Source: Desertimonas flava
GTDB lineage: Bacteria > Actinomycetota > Acidimicrobiia > Acidimicrobiales > Ilumatobacteraceae
Assembly: GCF_003426815.1 (NCBI RefSeq)
Contig: NZ_QKYK01000011.1
Span: forward strand, 112,141-176,140
Direction: 5' to 3'
Length of the DNA: 64,000 bases
Translations under genes and position numbers: made by a program
Notes under the pieces: model-generated
Told to the model about the DNA's origin: nothing
Seen by the model: the letters and a program-made list of their open reading frames with translations, nothing else
The model's database searches: none
Shown here: in pieces, positions 42,159 through 50,184 of the stretch
Numbering within the stretch: the stretch's first letter is position 1
How the letters are laid out: each line of letters starts with the position of its first letter

Positions 42159-42186
42159 TTAGGAATACTTACCGTCCCAGTAAGGT
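42159..42186. promoter_or_regulatory. Candidate iron-responsive element upstream of siderophore-binding protein
   Basis: TTAGGAATACTTACC carries a perfect left half (TTAGG) of the IdeR/DtxR box, and ACTTAC at 42167-42172 is nearly inverted by GTAAGG at 42180-42185. It ends eight bases before the start of the binding-protein gene. Iron repression is likely given the gene, but the match to the full 19-bp box is partial. Confidence 0.4.
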
Positions 42187-42193
42187 GCGCGGC

Positions 42194-43156
42194 ATGATCC
42201 GACGTCTCACCTTCGCCGCGTCCGCGACCGCCGCCGTCACCCTCGTGGCCGGAGGCGCCGCCGCCTCGACCCCACCCGCCGGCGACTCGCCGGCGCCCAT
42301 CGGCCCCCACGTCGTCGTCCATGCCATGGGCGAGACCGAGGTCCCGGCCGACCCCCAACGCGTCGTGGTGCTCGACTCGTCGTTCCTCGACTCGGCCGTC
42401 GCCCTGGGCCTGACTCCGGTGGGCGCCACGGAGGGCTTCGCCGGCGGCGGCCTTCCCGGCTACCTCCCAGCGGACGTCCTCGAGGCCGTCGAGATCGTCG
42501 GCGAGACCAACGCCCCGCAGCTCGAGTCGATCGCCGCGCTCGAGCCCGACCTGATCATTGGCGCCAAGGTCCGCCATGAGGGCCTCTACGACGAGCTCTC
42601 GCAGATCGCGCCGACGGTGTTCAGCGAGTCCTCGGGCGGCAACTGGACCGAGCAGGTGCTCCTGACCGGCGAGGCGATCGGCCGGCCCGACGACGCCCAA
42701 GCGCTGCTCGACGCGTTTGACGAGCGGGCCGCCGAGGTCGGGGAAGCGATCGGCGCCTCCGAGCTCACGGCAACGATCGTCCGCTTCCTCCCCGACGAGA
42801 CCCGGCTCTACGGGCCGGGGTCGTTCTCCGGATCCGTCTTGACGGCCGTGGGCTTCGACCTCGGTGACAAGGACTGGAATGAGTACTCGATGGCCCTGAT
42901 CAGCACGGAGCAGATCGAGCTCGTCGACGCCGACGTGGTGTTCGCCACCACGTACGGCAGCGGCGAGACGACCAGGCCGCAGTTCGAGGGCCTCTGGGAG
43001 ACACTCGACGCCGTCGAGAACCGCCGTCAGTTCGACGTCGAAGACGCCGTGTGGATGACCGGCATCGGGGTACTCGGTGCCAACCTCATCCTCGACGACC
43101 TCGAGACGATGCTCGGCGACGCGGCCGCCACCACGGCACCGGCGACGACCGGCTGA
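42194..43156 (+). CDS. Iron-siderophore ABC transporter substrate-binding protein
   Basis: The 320-residue protein starts at ATG 42194. Residues 1-23 form a Sec signal ending GGAAA, with no lipobox Cys. HAMGETEVPADPQRVVVLDS, ALGLTPVGATEGF, LESIAALEPDLIIGAKVRHE and FEGLWETLDAVENRRQFDVE match FecB/FhuD-type binding proteins, and the end is a Thr/Ala tail. Like the first binding protein at 13693-14661 it has no adjacent permease or ATPase. Two orphan binding proteins may share one transporter elsewhere. Confidence 0.9.
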   Translation: MIRRLTFAASATAAVTLVAGGAAASTPPAGDSPAPIGPHVVVHAMGETEVPADPQRVVVLDSSFLDSAVALGLTPVGATEGFAGGGLPGYLPADVLEAVEIVGETNAPQLESIAALEPDLIIGAKVRHEGLYDELSQIAPTVFSESSGGNWTEQVLLTGEAIGRPDDAQALLDAFDERAAEVGEAIGASELTATIVRFLPDETRLYGPGSFSGSVLTAVGFDLGDKDWNEYSMALISTEQIELVDADVVFATTYGSGETTRPQFEGLWETLDAVENRRQFDVEDAVWMTGIGVLGANLILDDLETMLGDAAATTAPATTG

Positions 43157-43181
43157 GCACGCGCCCGGATCGGTCGGCGGG

Positions 43182-43721
43182 CTACCCGGCGTCGAACGCC
43201 GGGAGCCCGTCGATGGAGATGGAGTTCTTCTTCGTGCGGTAGTCGACGAGGCCCTCCGGGCCGCGCTGGGCCGCCCAGTCGCGGAGCTTCGTGCGCTCAC
43301 CCTGGTAGGCGTACAACGGCACGCTGTAGCCGCAGCTGTCGCTCACCCGGTCGGCGTGCACGATCACCACGGCCCGCGCTCCGGGAATGTCGTCGAACAA
43401 GCCGGCGACCCGCTCGTCGTCGACGTCGACGATCTCGCCACGTCCGTGGACCCGCACGATGCGCGGCGGCCCCTCGAAGGCACACCACATCAGCGTGATC
43501 CGCCCGTTCTCACGAACGTGGGCGACCGTCTCGGCGCCGCTCCCGGTGAGGTCGAGGTACGCCACCGTCAGATCGTCGAGGATGCGCAACGTGTCGTCGC
43601 CCTTCGGCGAGACGTTGACGTGCCCGTCCTCGGCGAGCGGGGCCGAGGCGACGAAGAAGACCCGCTGTCGACCGATCCACTCGGCGACCGGCGGCGTGAT
43701 GGCTGGGTGAACGGTGCCCAT
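43182..43721 (-). CDS. Pyridoxamine 5'-phosphate oxidase-related flavoprotein
   Basis: The protein has 179 residues. RQRVFFVASAPLAEDGHVNV, SPKGDDTLRILDDLTVAYLD, ENGRITLMWCAFEGPPRIVR and the C-terminal NSISIDGLPAF match the split-barrel PPOX-like family that binds FMN or F420. Members of this subgroup are annotated as pyridoxamine oxidase-like or F420-dependent reductases; the reaction here is unknown. It stands alone, with the binding-protein gene converging on its 3' end after 25 bases. Confidence 0.87.
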   Translation of the reverse strand: MGTVHPAITPPVAEWIGRQRVFFVASAPLAEDGHVNVSPKGDDTLRILDDLTVAYLDLTGSGAETVAHVRENGRITLMWCAFEGPPRIVRVHGRGEIVDVDDERVAGLFDDIPGARAVVIVHADRVSDSCGYSVPLYAYQGERTKLRDWAAQRGPEGLVDYRTKKNSISIDGLPAFDAG

Positions 43722-43755
43722 CGGGTCAGTCTGTCAGCGGACGAGCCGCAGACCA

Positions 43756-44679
43756 CTAGGAGGGCACGCCGGTGAATGCCTGCAGCCGCACGCCGTAGCG
43801 GAGCACGTCGCGAAGGATGTCGTCGGTGGGGAGGTCGGCGTCCGACGTCGTGACGACTCCCCCGTGCTCCTCGCGCCGGGAGAGGAAGGCGACCATCGCC
43901 GCGGCCGTCGCCGCCGTCGCCGTGCCGATCAACTCGGCGATGCCGTTGACCACGGTGACGCGCGCGCCGTCCACGTCGTGGCCGCGCGCCTCCACCCGCA
44001 ACGCCCCGATGCCACCCTCGGCGTGCGGCGCCGTGAGCATCGGCAGGCGGGCCGTCAGGCGGTCGCGCCGGGTGGCCGACGTGCGCGCACTGACGCGTTC
44101 GACCTCCGGGAAGCTCCGGTGCAACAGCACCGGATCGGCGAGCTCGCCTCGGTAGCAGTCACGCGCACCGACGGGCTCGGGAAACCAGCACAGCTCCCGA
44201 CCGCTGCCCGCCTGTCGCTCGATCCACCGTCCGTCGTGCCAGCCGAGCGCCCACCCGGCGAGCGCCCGGTGATGCTCCCGCGCACAGGCCGGACCGGCGG
44301 TGCCGTGCACGGCCACATGGAGTTCGTCGCATCCGTCGAGCCGACCGGTGAGCGACCGGGCGATCAACCCGCTCAGCCCGGGCGACACCGCGGCGCCGAC
44401 CACCAGCGACGCCCCGCCGTCGCGGGCGGCAGGGTCGAGGTCGAGGAGATCCCGCACGTCGTCGATGGCACCACTCGTGGACACCACGTGCGTTCCGGCG
44501 GCGAGCAGGCGGGCGGCGGCCGGAGCGTGCGGCGCGGGCATGGCGAGTACGACGATGTCGGCGGCCAGGTCCCGTGGCAGCAGCCGGAACGACGACGACA
44601 GGTTGCGCCGGACCCGCTCCCCGACGACGCCGGCACCGACGATGGCGACCGACGGCGCGTCGACGGCGCGGAGGGTCAT
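43756..44679 (-). CDS. NAD(P)-binding dehydrogenase, saccharopine/homoserine dehydrogenase-like
   Basis: This encodes 307 residues from ATG 44679. SVAIVGAGVVGERVRRNL is a Rossmann dinucleotide-binding loop, and ADIVVLAMPAPHAPAAARLL, then GTHVVSTSG and VGAAVSPGLSGLIARSL fit saccharopine-dehydrogenase-like proteins. No catalytic assignment is possible. The start overlaps the stop of a 55-residue small protein (ATGA), so the two are coupled. Confidence 0.75.
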   Translation of the reverse strand: MTLRAVDAPSVAIVGAGVVGERVRRNLSSSFRLLPRDLAADIVVLAMPAPHAPAAARLLAAGTHVVSTSGAIDDVRDLLDLDPAARDGGASLVVGAAVSPGLSGLIARSLTGRLDGCDELHVAVHGTAGPACAREHHRALAGWALGWHDGRWIERQAGSGRELCWFPEPVGARDCYRGELADPVLLHRSFPEVERVSARTSATRRDRLTARLPMLTAPHAEGGIGALRVEARGHDVDGARVTVVNGIAELIGTATAATAAAMVAFLSRREEHGGVVTTSDADLPTDDILRDVLRYGVRLQAFTGVPS

Positions 44680-44843
44680 CGTCCGGCAGACGGCCGTGGT
44701 GTGCTGCCGTCGCCCGAGGAGAGATCGACCGGCTGCCAGCCGCCGTGCTGGGGCGGCGTGCCGCCCCGCCCACGCAGGCGCAGCGCCGAGGCGATCACTC
44801 CCGCCAGCCCGAGCGCGGCCATCACCCGACGGACGATCTTCAT
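44676..44843 (-). CDS. Small 55-residue protein coupled to the dehydrogenase gene
   Basis: ATG 44843 opens a 55-residue frame: MKIVRRVMAALGLAGVIASA, then LRLRGRGGTPPQHGGWQPVD and a polar tail. Residues 6-20 are hydrophobic after a basic start, so it is a possible single-pass membrane peptide or signal-like peptide. Its stop overlaps the next start by four bases. This coupling and plausible topology support it as real, although no ribosome site is strong and no family is recognised. Confidence 0.55.
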   Translation of the reverse strand: MKIVRRVMAALGLAGVIASALRLRGRGGTPPQHGGWQPVDLSSGDGSTPRPSAGR

Positions 44844-44926
44844 GGCCCGCACTGTACCGAGCAGTCCCGACCGACGATTCGCGCGTGAGGATTGCCGCGG
44901 ACGGCGATAGCCTCGTCTCCTGCCCT

Positions 44927-45000
44927 GGGGCTATAGCTCAGTCGGTTAGAGCGCATCCCTGATAAGGATGAGGTCACAAGTTCGATTCTTGTTAGCCCCA
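44927..45000 (+). tRNA. tRNA-Ile (anticodon GAT)
   Basis: GGGGCTA (5') pairs with TAGCCCC (3'), with discriminator A and CCA encoded at 45001-45003. The anticodon stem CATCC/GGATG holds the loop CTGATAA with anticodon GAT, and AGTTCGATTCT is the T-arm loop. Confidence 0.96.
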
Positions 45001-45125
45001 CCACAGAGCACTCGCTCACCGCGTCGACCCGCGGCACGACGAGGCGCTTCTCAGGTCCGGGTTCGCGACAAGCGGCCGATCCGGCCACCGCGCCCCGGCG
45101 TGAATTCGGAGTAATTCCACGAGCG

Positions 45126-46355
45126 CTACGGCCGTGGCGACCGCCGACGTTCCCGAAAGCGAGCCAGCCACACCGGGAGCGCTCTCCCATCCTTGGGAAG
45201 CACCGGTGCTCCTGGTCGGTAGACGGCCGCGGCCAGTCCAGTGGCGATCGGCACCGACGCGATCAGCCCGATGGAGCCGACCAATGCTCGCACGATCTCG
45301 GTCGCGACGATTTCGCGAGTGGCGACCGATCCGACGGACTGGTTCGCCTCGGTGAACAACAACAACAGCGGCAGCGCTGCGCCGACGTACGCCAAGAAGA
45401 GCGTGTTGACGGTCGACGAGATGTGGTCACGTCCGACGTCGAGGGCGCTGCGGTAGAGGTGAAGCGTCGGTGCCTCGGAGTCAGCCCGGCGCAGCGCCCC
45501 GACGGTGGCCACCTGGGTGACGGTGACGTCGTCCAGGACACCAAGCGACCCCAACACCATGCCGGCCAGCAGGATCCCTCGGGCGTCGATCGGCACACCC
45601 AGTGCGTTCAGCATGAAGCTGCTGTCCTCGGTGAGACCGGTGAGCTTCCCCGCTGTCACGAAGACGTCGGCAAGCACCGCCGTCAACACGAGGCTGGCGA
45701 ACGTCGACAGCAGGGCGACGGTGCTGGCCACGTTGAAGCCGTGGGCCAGGTAGACGGCGATGAAGGCGATCGTGCTCGCCGCCACGAGGGCCACGGCCAA
45801 CGTGTTGTTGCCGTCGAGCAGCGAGGGAATCATGAAGACGACGACTACAGCGAGGCTGGCGCCGAGCCCGGCAAGGGCGCCGAACCCGCGCAGCCGTCCC
45901 AGCGCCAGCACGGCAACGACGAACAGCGTGGTCAACACGAGCAACGGAGTGCGACGCTGATACTCGAAGAACGAGTAGGTGACGGCGCCGTCGGTGGTCT
46001 CGGTGGCAGTGACCAAGACCTCGTCACCGGCGCGCAGTCTCGACTCGATGCCCTGCTCCCAGTCGAAGACTCCGCCCCGATCCTCGCCCTCGGTCACCTC
46101 GACCACATACTGGCGACACTCGCTTGCCGCATCGTAGGAACACGCACCGACCGTCTCGGACTGCACGGTGGCCGCGACCGGATCCGCCGAGACGAGCAGC
46201 GGATCGGCCGAGGCCTTGCCGTCAGTGCGAGGCCACAAGATCACCAGGCCGACCACGGTGATGAGCGCGCAGACCCCTGCGACCGCCGTGAGGATCCGCT
46301 CGATCCCCGGCGCCACCCAGCCGTCGGCCGCATGGCCATGGTCGTGAGTGCCCAT
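45126..46355 (-). CDS. YibE/F-family membrane protein
   Basis: The 409-residue protein starts at ATG 46355 (MGTHDHGHAADGWV); the His-rich N-terminus suits metal contact. One N-terminal membrane segment is followed by an extracytoplasmic domain with a Cys pair (CSYDAASEC), then seven or so membrane segments with the YibE/F signature (FMIPSLLDGNNTLAVALVAA and LGVLDDVTVTQVATV). The family's transport role is not established. The AztD-like gene lies 144 bases upstream on the same strand and may share metal-responsive regulation. Confidence 0.88.
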   Translation of the reverse strand: MGTHDHGHAADGWVAPGIERILTAVAGVCALITVVGLVILWPRTDGKASADPLLVSADPVAATVQSETVGACSYDAASECRQYVVEVTEGEDRGGVFDWEQGIESRLRAGDEVLVTATETTDGAVTYSFFEYQRRTPLLVLTTLFVVAVLALGRLRGFGALAGLGASLAVVVVFMIPSLLDGNNTLAVALVAASTIAFIAVYLAHGFNVASTVALLSTFASLVLTAVLADVFVTAGKLTGLTEDSSFMLNALGVPIDARGILLAGMVLGSLGVLDDVTVTQVATVGALRRADSEAPTLHLYRSALDVGRDHISSTVNTLFLAYVGAALPLLLLFTEANQSVGSVATREIVATEIVRALVGSIGLIASVPIATGLAAAVYRPGAPVLPKDGRALPVWLARFRERRRSPRP

Positions 46356-46499
46356 GCCGCCATCATCGCTGCTTCGCGGGCGGCGATGACGGATGTGCTG
46401 CGTGGTCAACGGTCTCACCTCGTGGGCTGGCGGCTGTCGGCCTCGTGGTTCATCGGCGCGGTGCCGGCGAGGCCTCGACCCCTCGCGGCAACCGACCGT

Positions 46500-47750
46500 T
46501 CACGACCCTGAGCCGACGATCACCAGCGAGGCCGGCGCGACGTCGAGGTCGAACGTGCGAGCAGTGCGCAGTCCGTCACTCGTCACCACCTCGACGACGG
46601 TGCCGGTTGCCGGGTCGGAGACATAGGCGCGGGACTCGTCGATGGTGATCTTCGGGCTCTCCGGAGAGTAGGACGCGACGTCCTCGGCCACGGCGGTGAC
46701 CAGCGGCGCGGTGGCCGTCACCTCTCCGCTCGCCGAGTCGATGAGGTGAGCGACACCGTCGCGCGTGACCGCCAGCAAGGCCGAACCGCCTTCGGCGACG
46801 GCCAGCGCCAGCACGTCGCCCGGGGATTCGAATCGCGTCGCCGTACCGGTGTGCACGTCGACCGTCACCAGTCCGTCGCCCGCGACGCCCGCCACGAGCG
46901 GAACGCCATGAGTGTGGGCGAAGCTCCACGTGCGCGCCTCACCAGTGGCCGCCGCCGGCCAGGCGACCTTCTCTGCGGTCCACCCGCCCTCGCCGCGGCT
47001 CACCCAGAGGGCGCCGTCGTCGCAGGCGAACAGCACGCCGTCCTCGAACGCCGCCTCGCCGTGCATCTCCGGGCAGTCCTCCGGGAACTCGGCCTCCACC
47101 TCCTCGGCTCCGTGGCGGATCTCGACGCCCGTCGGCAGGTCCTCGGCCGTGGGGCCGGGGACACTCACGACGAGGTGGCCGTCGATCGCGACGGCGACGC
47201 CGTGGTGAGGGCCGGCGGTGACAATGGTCAACTCCGGTTCGGCGCCACTCTCGGGAAGCTCGTCCGTGTTGATGGCGGCGATGGTGCCGTCCCCGTCGAA
47301 GAAGACCAGCACGTGGTCGTCGTTGGCGACCGTGTGCACCGGCGACGGCCCCTCGATGGTGCCGACGACCGACGGCTCCGTCGCGAACGCATGGACATGG
47401 TCACCGTGCTCCTCCACCCAGCTGCCCCCGTCGACAACGGTCACGGCGTTGTCGTCGCTGGCCGTGGCGAACACGAATCGGCCGTCGGTGTAGAGGGTCG
47501 AGACACCACCGGTCTCGATCGGCGCGCCCACCGACTGACCACTGAGCAGGTCGATCACTTCGACCCTGCCGGCGACTCCGTCGGAGACCACCAGTCGGGG
47601 GGCCGGCTCCTCGAGCGCGGTCGGGGCCGCGGGCTCGCTGGGTGTTGCCGCTTCGGTGCCGGGCGGGGCCGAGGCCGCCGCCTGCGCGCCTGCCCCGACG
47701 ACGAGCAGTACGGGGGCGAACACCAACCAGCGGCGGTTCGTGCGATTCAT
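46500..47750 (-). CDS. aztD: AztD-like zinc metallochaperone
   Basis: The product has 416 residues from ATG 47750, with AGGAGGTCC upstream. Residues 1-27 form a signal peptide without a lipobox. The rest is a seven-bladed propeller-like pattern (RLVVSDGVAGRVEVIDLLSG, then repeated DDHVLVFFDGDGT-type blades) with a His cluster at 114-120 (EHGDHVH) characteristic of AztD. In the known system AztD loads zinc onto the AztC binding protein of an ABC importer. No aztABC genes lie in the window. A Zur/Fur-like palindrome upstream fits zinc repression. Confidence 0.82.
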   Translation of the reverse strand: MNRTNRRWLVFAPVLLVVGAGAQAAASAPPGTEAATPSEPAAPTALEEPAPRLVVSDGVAGRVEVIDLLSGQSVGAPIETGGVSTLYTDGRFVFATASDDNAVTVVDGGSWVEEHGDHVHAFATEPSVVGTIEGPSPVHTVANDDHVLVFFDGDGTIAAINTDELPESGAEPELTIVTAGPHHGVAVAIDGHLVVSVPGPTAEDLPTGVEIRHGAEEVEAEFPEDCPEMHGEAAFEDGVLFACDDGALWVSRGEGGWTAEKVAWPAAATGEARTWSFAHTHGVPLVAGVAGDGLVTVDVHTGTATRFESPGDVLALAVAEGGSALLAVTRDGVAHLIDSASGEVTATAPLVTAVAEDVASYSPESPKITIDESRAYVSDPATGTVVEVVTSDGLRTARTFDLDVAPASLVIVGSGS

Positions 47751-47837
47751 GCTGAGTGGACCTCCTGTCCGGGTGCTTCGCCCCGGGGATCGTGCGTCGA
47801 CCGCCGTGCTCGGCGGACGCAGTCACCATACCAGTAG

Positions 47838-47854
47838 TAGGAATCATTCTTATT
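47838..47854. promoter_or_regulatory. Zur/Fur-like box upstream of the AztD-like gene
   Basis: TAGGAATCATTCTTATT is a near-palindrome about GAATCATTC and resembles Zur/Fur boxes (AATGATAATCATT-type). It is AT-rich in a GC-rich setting and lies about 90 bases before the start. Zinc repression is inferred. Confidence 0.45.
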
Positions 47855-48028
47855 CTGTGGTTGTGGACTTTCTCCGACGCGTGATCGGCTCGGCGGCCCG
47901 TTCGCGTCGGCGGCGCGCGTGGGCGCGAGCCCACGTGCGCCCCGTGTGTGGCCCGCCTTGACGTTCCTCGACGAGGCCCAGCGGACGACCTCCTCACCAG
48001 CTCGCCGGTCGACGAACCCGCGGTGCGC

Positions 48029-49618
48029 TCAGCGGCGTCGGGAAGTTGCTTGGGCGACGGGGTTCGGAGCTTGACGAGACGAGAAGCGGCGCATCGGGGA
48101 ACCGGTCTTCTCCACGACCTCCTCCTCCAGCACGGTCATGCGTACGCCGCCGACCAGATCGGTGATCAGGTTGAACAACGTCGCCACCAGCACGGCGAGG
48201 CCGGTGAGGCCGACGGCGGCGAACAGCCCGCCGATCCAGGCGTTGTGGAAGATCTCACCGCCGTTCAGTTCGAACGTCTCCCAGCCGGTCGATTCCAGGC
48301 CGCGTTCGATGTTGTCGATCGTGCCGGTCGCGTAGGCCACGTTCCACAGCAGCACCCCGGCGACGAGGGCGATGCCGTAGGCGACGAAGCTGAACACGGC
48401 AGCCACCTTGAACACGCTCCACGGATCGACGTGACGCACCACGCGGGTGACCCGCCTGACGCGGGGCCGGCGACCGGCGAGGCGCGGCGCCGGGGCGACG
48501 GCAGTCGGTCGCTGCGTGGCCACCGGTCCGGACGGATCGACCGGCCGCATGGTCGTGGTGGCGGTCTGCCCGGTGACCTGCGAACCGCGCGAGGCGCGGC
48601 GGGCCGGTTCGGCCGGAGGCGGTGCGCCGGGAGGCGACGGTCGCATGACCCCCGGTGCTGGTGTTCCACCGGCGAGCGACGGGGCCGGCGGCGGCGGCGG
48701 GACCGATCCGACGCGACCCGTGACCGGGGCGGGAGGGACGGGTGCCGGCGGCGACTCGGCCGGGACGGCACGCTGCTCACCCGTGACGGGTTCGAACAGG
48801 TCGCGCGGTGTGAGCGAGGGCTTGTCGGCTCGATCCTTCGGCGGCGCCGGTTCTGTGGGCGTCGAGGATGACTCCGGAGCCTCGCCCCCTTCTGCTTCTG
48901 TCGACGCTGGTGCCGGTTGCGTGGTCTCCGGCTCCTCCTTGGTGGCCGGCGGGCTCGCGTCAGCCCTTTCGACCTCGGCGTCGGACGTCACCGGCGGCGA
49001 CGCCGGCTCGGCGCGCGCGCCCCTCGTCGAACGCCGAACGGCCGGAACCGGGCCGGTCAGCAGCGGATCGCCGCTGACCAGCGGGCGTAGCACCTCGTGG
49101 CTGTCGTCGTCGTGATCATCGTCGTGACCGTCGTCGTGAACGGTGTCGTGACCGTCGTCGTGAACGGTGTCGTGACCGTCGTCGTGAACGGTGTCGTGAC
49201 CGTCGTCGTGAACGGTGTCGTGATCGTCGTCGTGAACGGTGTCGTTCCGGTCCGGACGATCGTCGTGCCGCTCGTCCTCTCGTTCGGTCGCGCCTCCGTC
49301 CGACCGGTCATCGGCGGCGCCGTCGTCGCCGGCGGCGAGTTGGGCCGGCTCGTCGACGGTCTCACCATCGACGATCTCGTCGTCGTCGTCCTCGTCGACG
49401 GCCTTCGTCCGCGCTCTGCGCGTGGGGCGCGGCATGACCAGCGACGGATCATCGACCTCGACGTCGAACACGACCGAGCCCGAAGGACGCGGGTCGATGC
49501 CCTCGCGTCGCCCGCTGCCGATCGAGCGGCCGGGTGCTCCCGTGGGCAACTTCCGCGCGTCGGAGTCGGATGCCGCGGTGTCGGGCACGCGCTGATCATC
49601 GTCGTCGCTGGGGGCCAC
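48029..49618 (-). CDS. DUF3566 membrane protein with His/Asp repeat region
   Basis: I start this 529-residue protein at GTG 49618; the frame is open to 49702. Its first 370 residues are disordered, acidic and then Pro-rich, and include five tandem octapeptides (DTVHDDGH-type, encoded at 49126-49245). The C-terminal 140 residues form the DUF3566 domain: VVRHVDPWSVFKVAAVFSFV, a second membrane segment, NIERGLESTGWETFELNGGE and a last segment ending VRMTVLEEEV. DUF3566 proteins follow gyrA in most actinobacteria and may act at the division site. The repeat may bind metal ions. Confidence 0.85.
   Translation of the reverse strand: MAPSDDDDQRVPDTAASDSDARKLPTGAPGRSIGSGRREGIDPRPSGSVVFDVEVDDPSLVMPRPTRRARTKAVDEDDDDEIVDGETVDEPAQLAAGDDGAADDRSDGGATEREDERHDDRPDRNDTVHDDDHDTVHDDGHDTVHDDGHDTVHDDGHDTVHDDGHDDDHDDDSHEVLRPLVSGDPLLTGPVPAVRRSTRGARAEPASPPVTSDAEVERADASPPATKEEPETTQPAPASTEAEGGEAPESSSTPTEPAPPKDRADKPSLTPRDLFEPVTGEQRAVPAESPPAPVPPAPVTGRVGSVPPPPPAPSLAGGTPAPGVMRPSPPGAPPPAEPARRASRGSQVTGQTATTTMRPVDPSGPVATQRPTAVAPAPRLAGRRPRVRRVTRVVRHVDPWSVFKVAAVFSFVAYGIALVAGVLLWNVAYATGTIDNIERGLESTGWETFELNGGEIFHNAWIGGLFAAVGLTGLAVLVATLFNLITDLVGGVRMTVLEEEVVEKTGSPMRRFSSRQAPNPVAQATSRRR
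49126..49245. repeat. Five tandem 24-bp units in the DUF3566 gene
   Basis: Units start at 49126, 49150, 49174, 49198 and 49222; the first four are identical and the last differs at one base. Each encodes eight residues of the HDTVHDDG repeat on the minus strand. The near identity suggests recent expansion and length variability between strains. Confidence 0.92.
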
Positions 49619-49661
49619 GAATCGAGTGTAGGCACCGGCCTGCCCCCGAAACTGGGCAGCG

Positions 49662-50054
49662 TCAGCCCGGCGGTGCGCCGGTGACAGCTCGGCCAGGGTC
49701 ACCGACGTTGGACGCAGATGCCGTTGCGCGCGCTCGGCCGACGCGCACGGTCACGGTGACCGTCACCCCGTCGGGTGGCCCATCGGCCCACCACTCGACG
49801 ATGTCGGCGCCGTGTTCGGCGGCAAGCCGCTCCGACGCGGCGCGGCCACCGTCGACACCAGCGAGGGCGGCCGCATCGGCGGCGGTGCGAGCCCGGCCGG
49901 CGTCGAACACGCTGCGCCCGAGGTGGGCGATCCCCAGCGTGACGACGACCGCCATCCCCACGGCGACCAGCACCAGTGGTACGGCCTGTCCCTTCGCGTC
50001 GATCCACTGTCGGCCGTTGGTCCACCGTGGGGATGGCACTTGTTCGTCGACCAT
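49662..50054 (-). CDS. TadE/G-like (Rv3654c-type) membrane protein
   Basis: The protein has 130 residues from ATG 50054, preceded by a strong GGAGGAGG. A basic N-terminus with DAKGQAVPLVLVAVGMAVVV then a membrane helix, followed by VFDAGRARTAADAAALAGVD, is the Tad-type pseudopilin-like arrangement seen in actinobacterial helicase/secretion neighbourhoods. It is a candidate minor pilin or secretion-associated protein. No other tad genes are in the window. It lies downstream of gyrA by 130 bases on the same strand. Confidence 0.75.
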   Translation of the reverse strand: MVDEQVPSPRWTNGRQWIDAKGQAVPLVLVAVGMAVVVTLGIAHLGRSVFDAGRARTAADAAALAGVDGGRAASERLAAEHGADIVEWWADGPPDGVTVTVTVRVGRARATASASNVGDPGRAVTGAPPG

Positions 50055-50184
50055 CTCGTCGTTCCTCCTCCAGTGATGGGCGGAGGGCACGCGTGGTGCC
50101 GAGCGGACGTCGTGCGACGTCGAAAGCGTCAGCCTAGTGAGGCGACGTGGTGGTGACCCGCCGGCCTCAGGCCGGCGGGCCGGC

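Noticed and set aside
49126..49245. Possible CRISPR or iteron array from 24-bp repeats
   Set aside because: The units are contiguous, in frame and coding within the DUF3566 gene.
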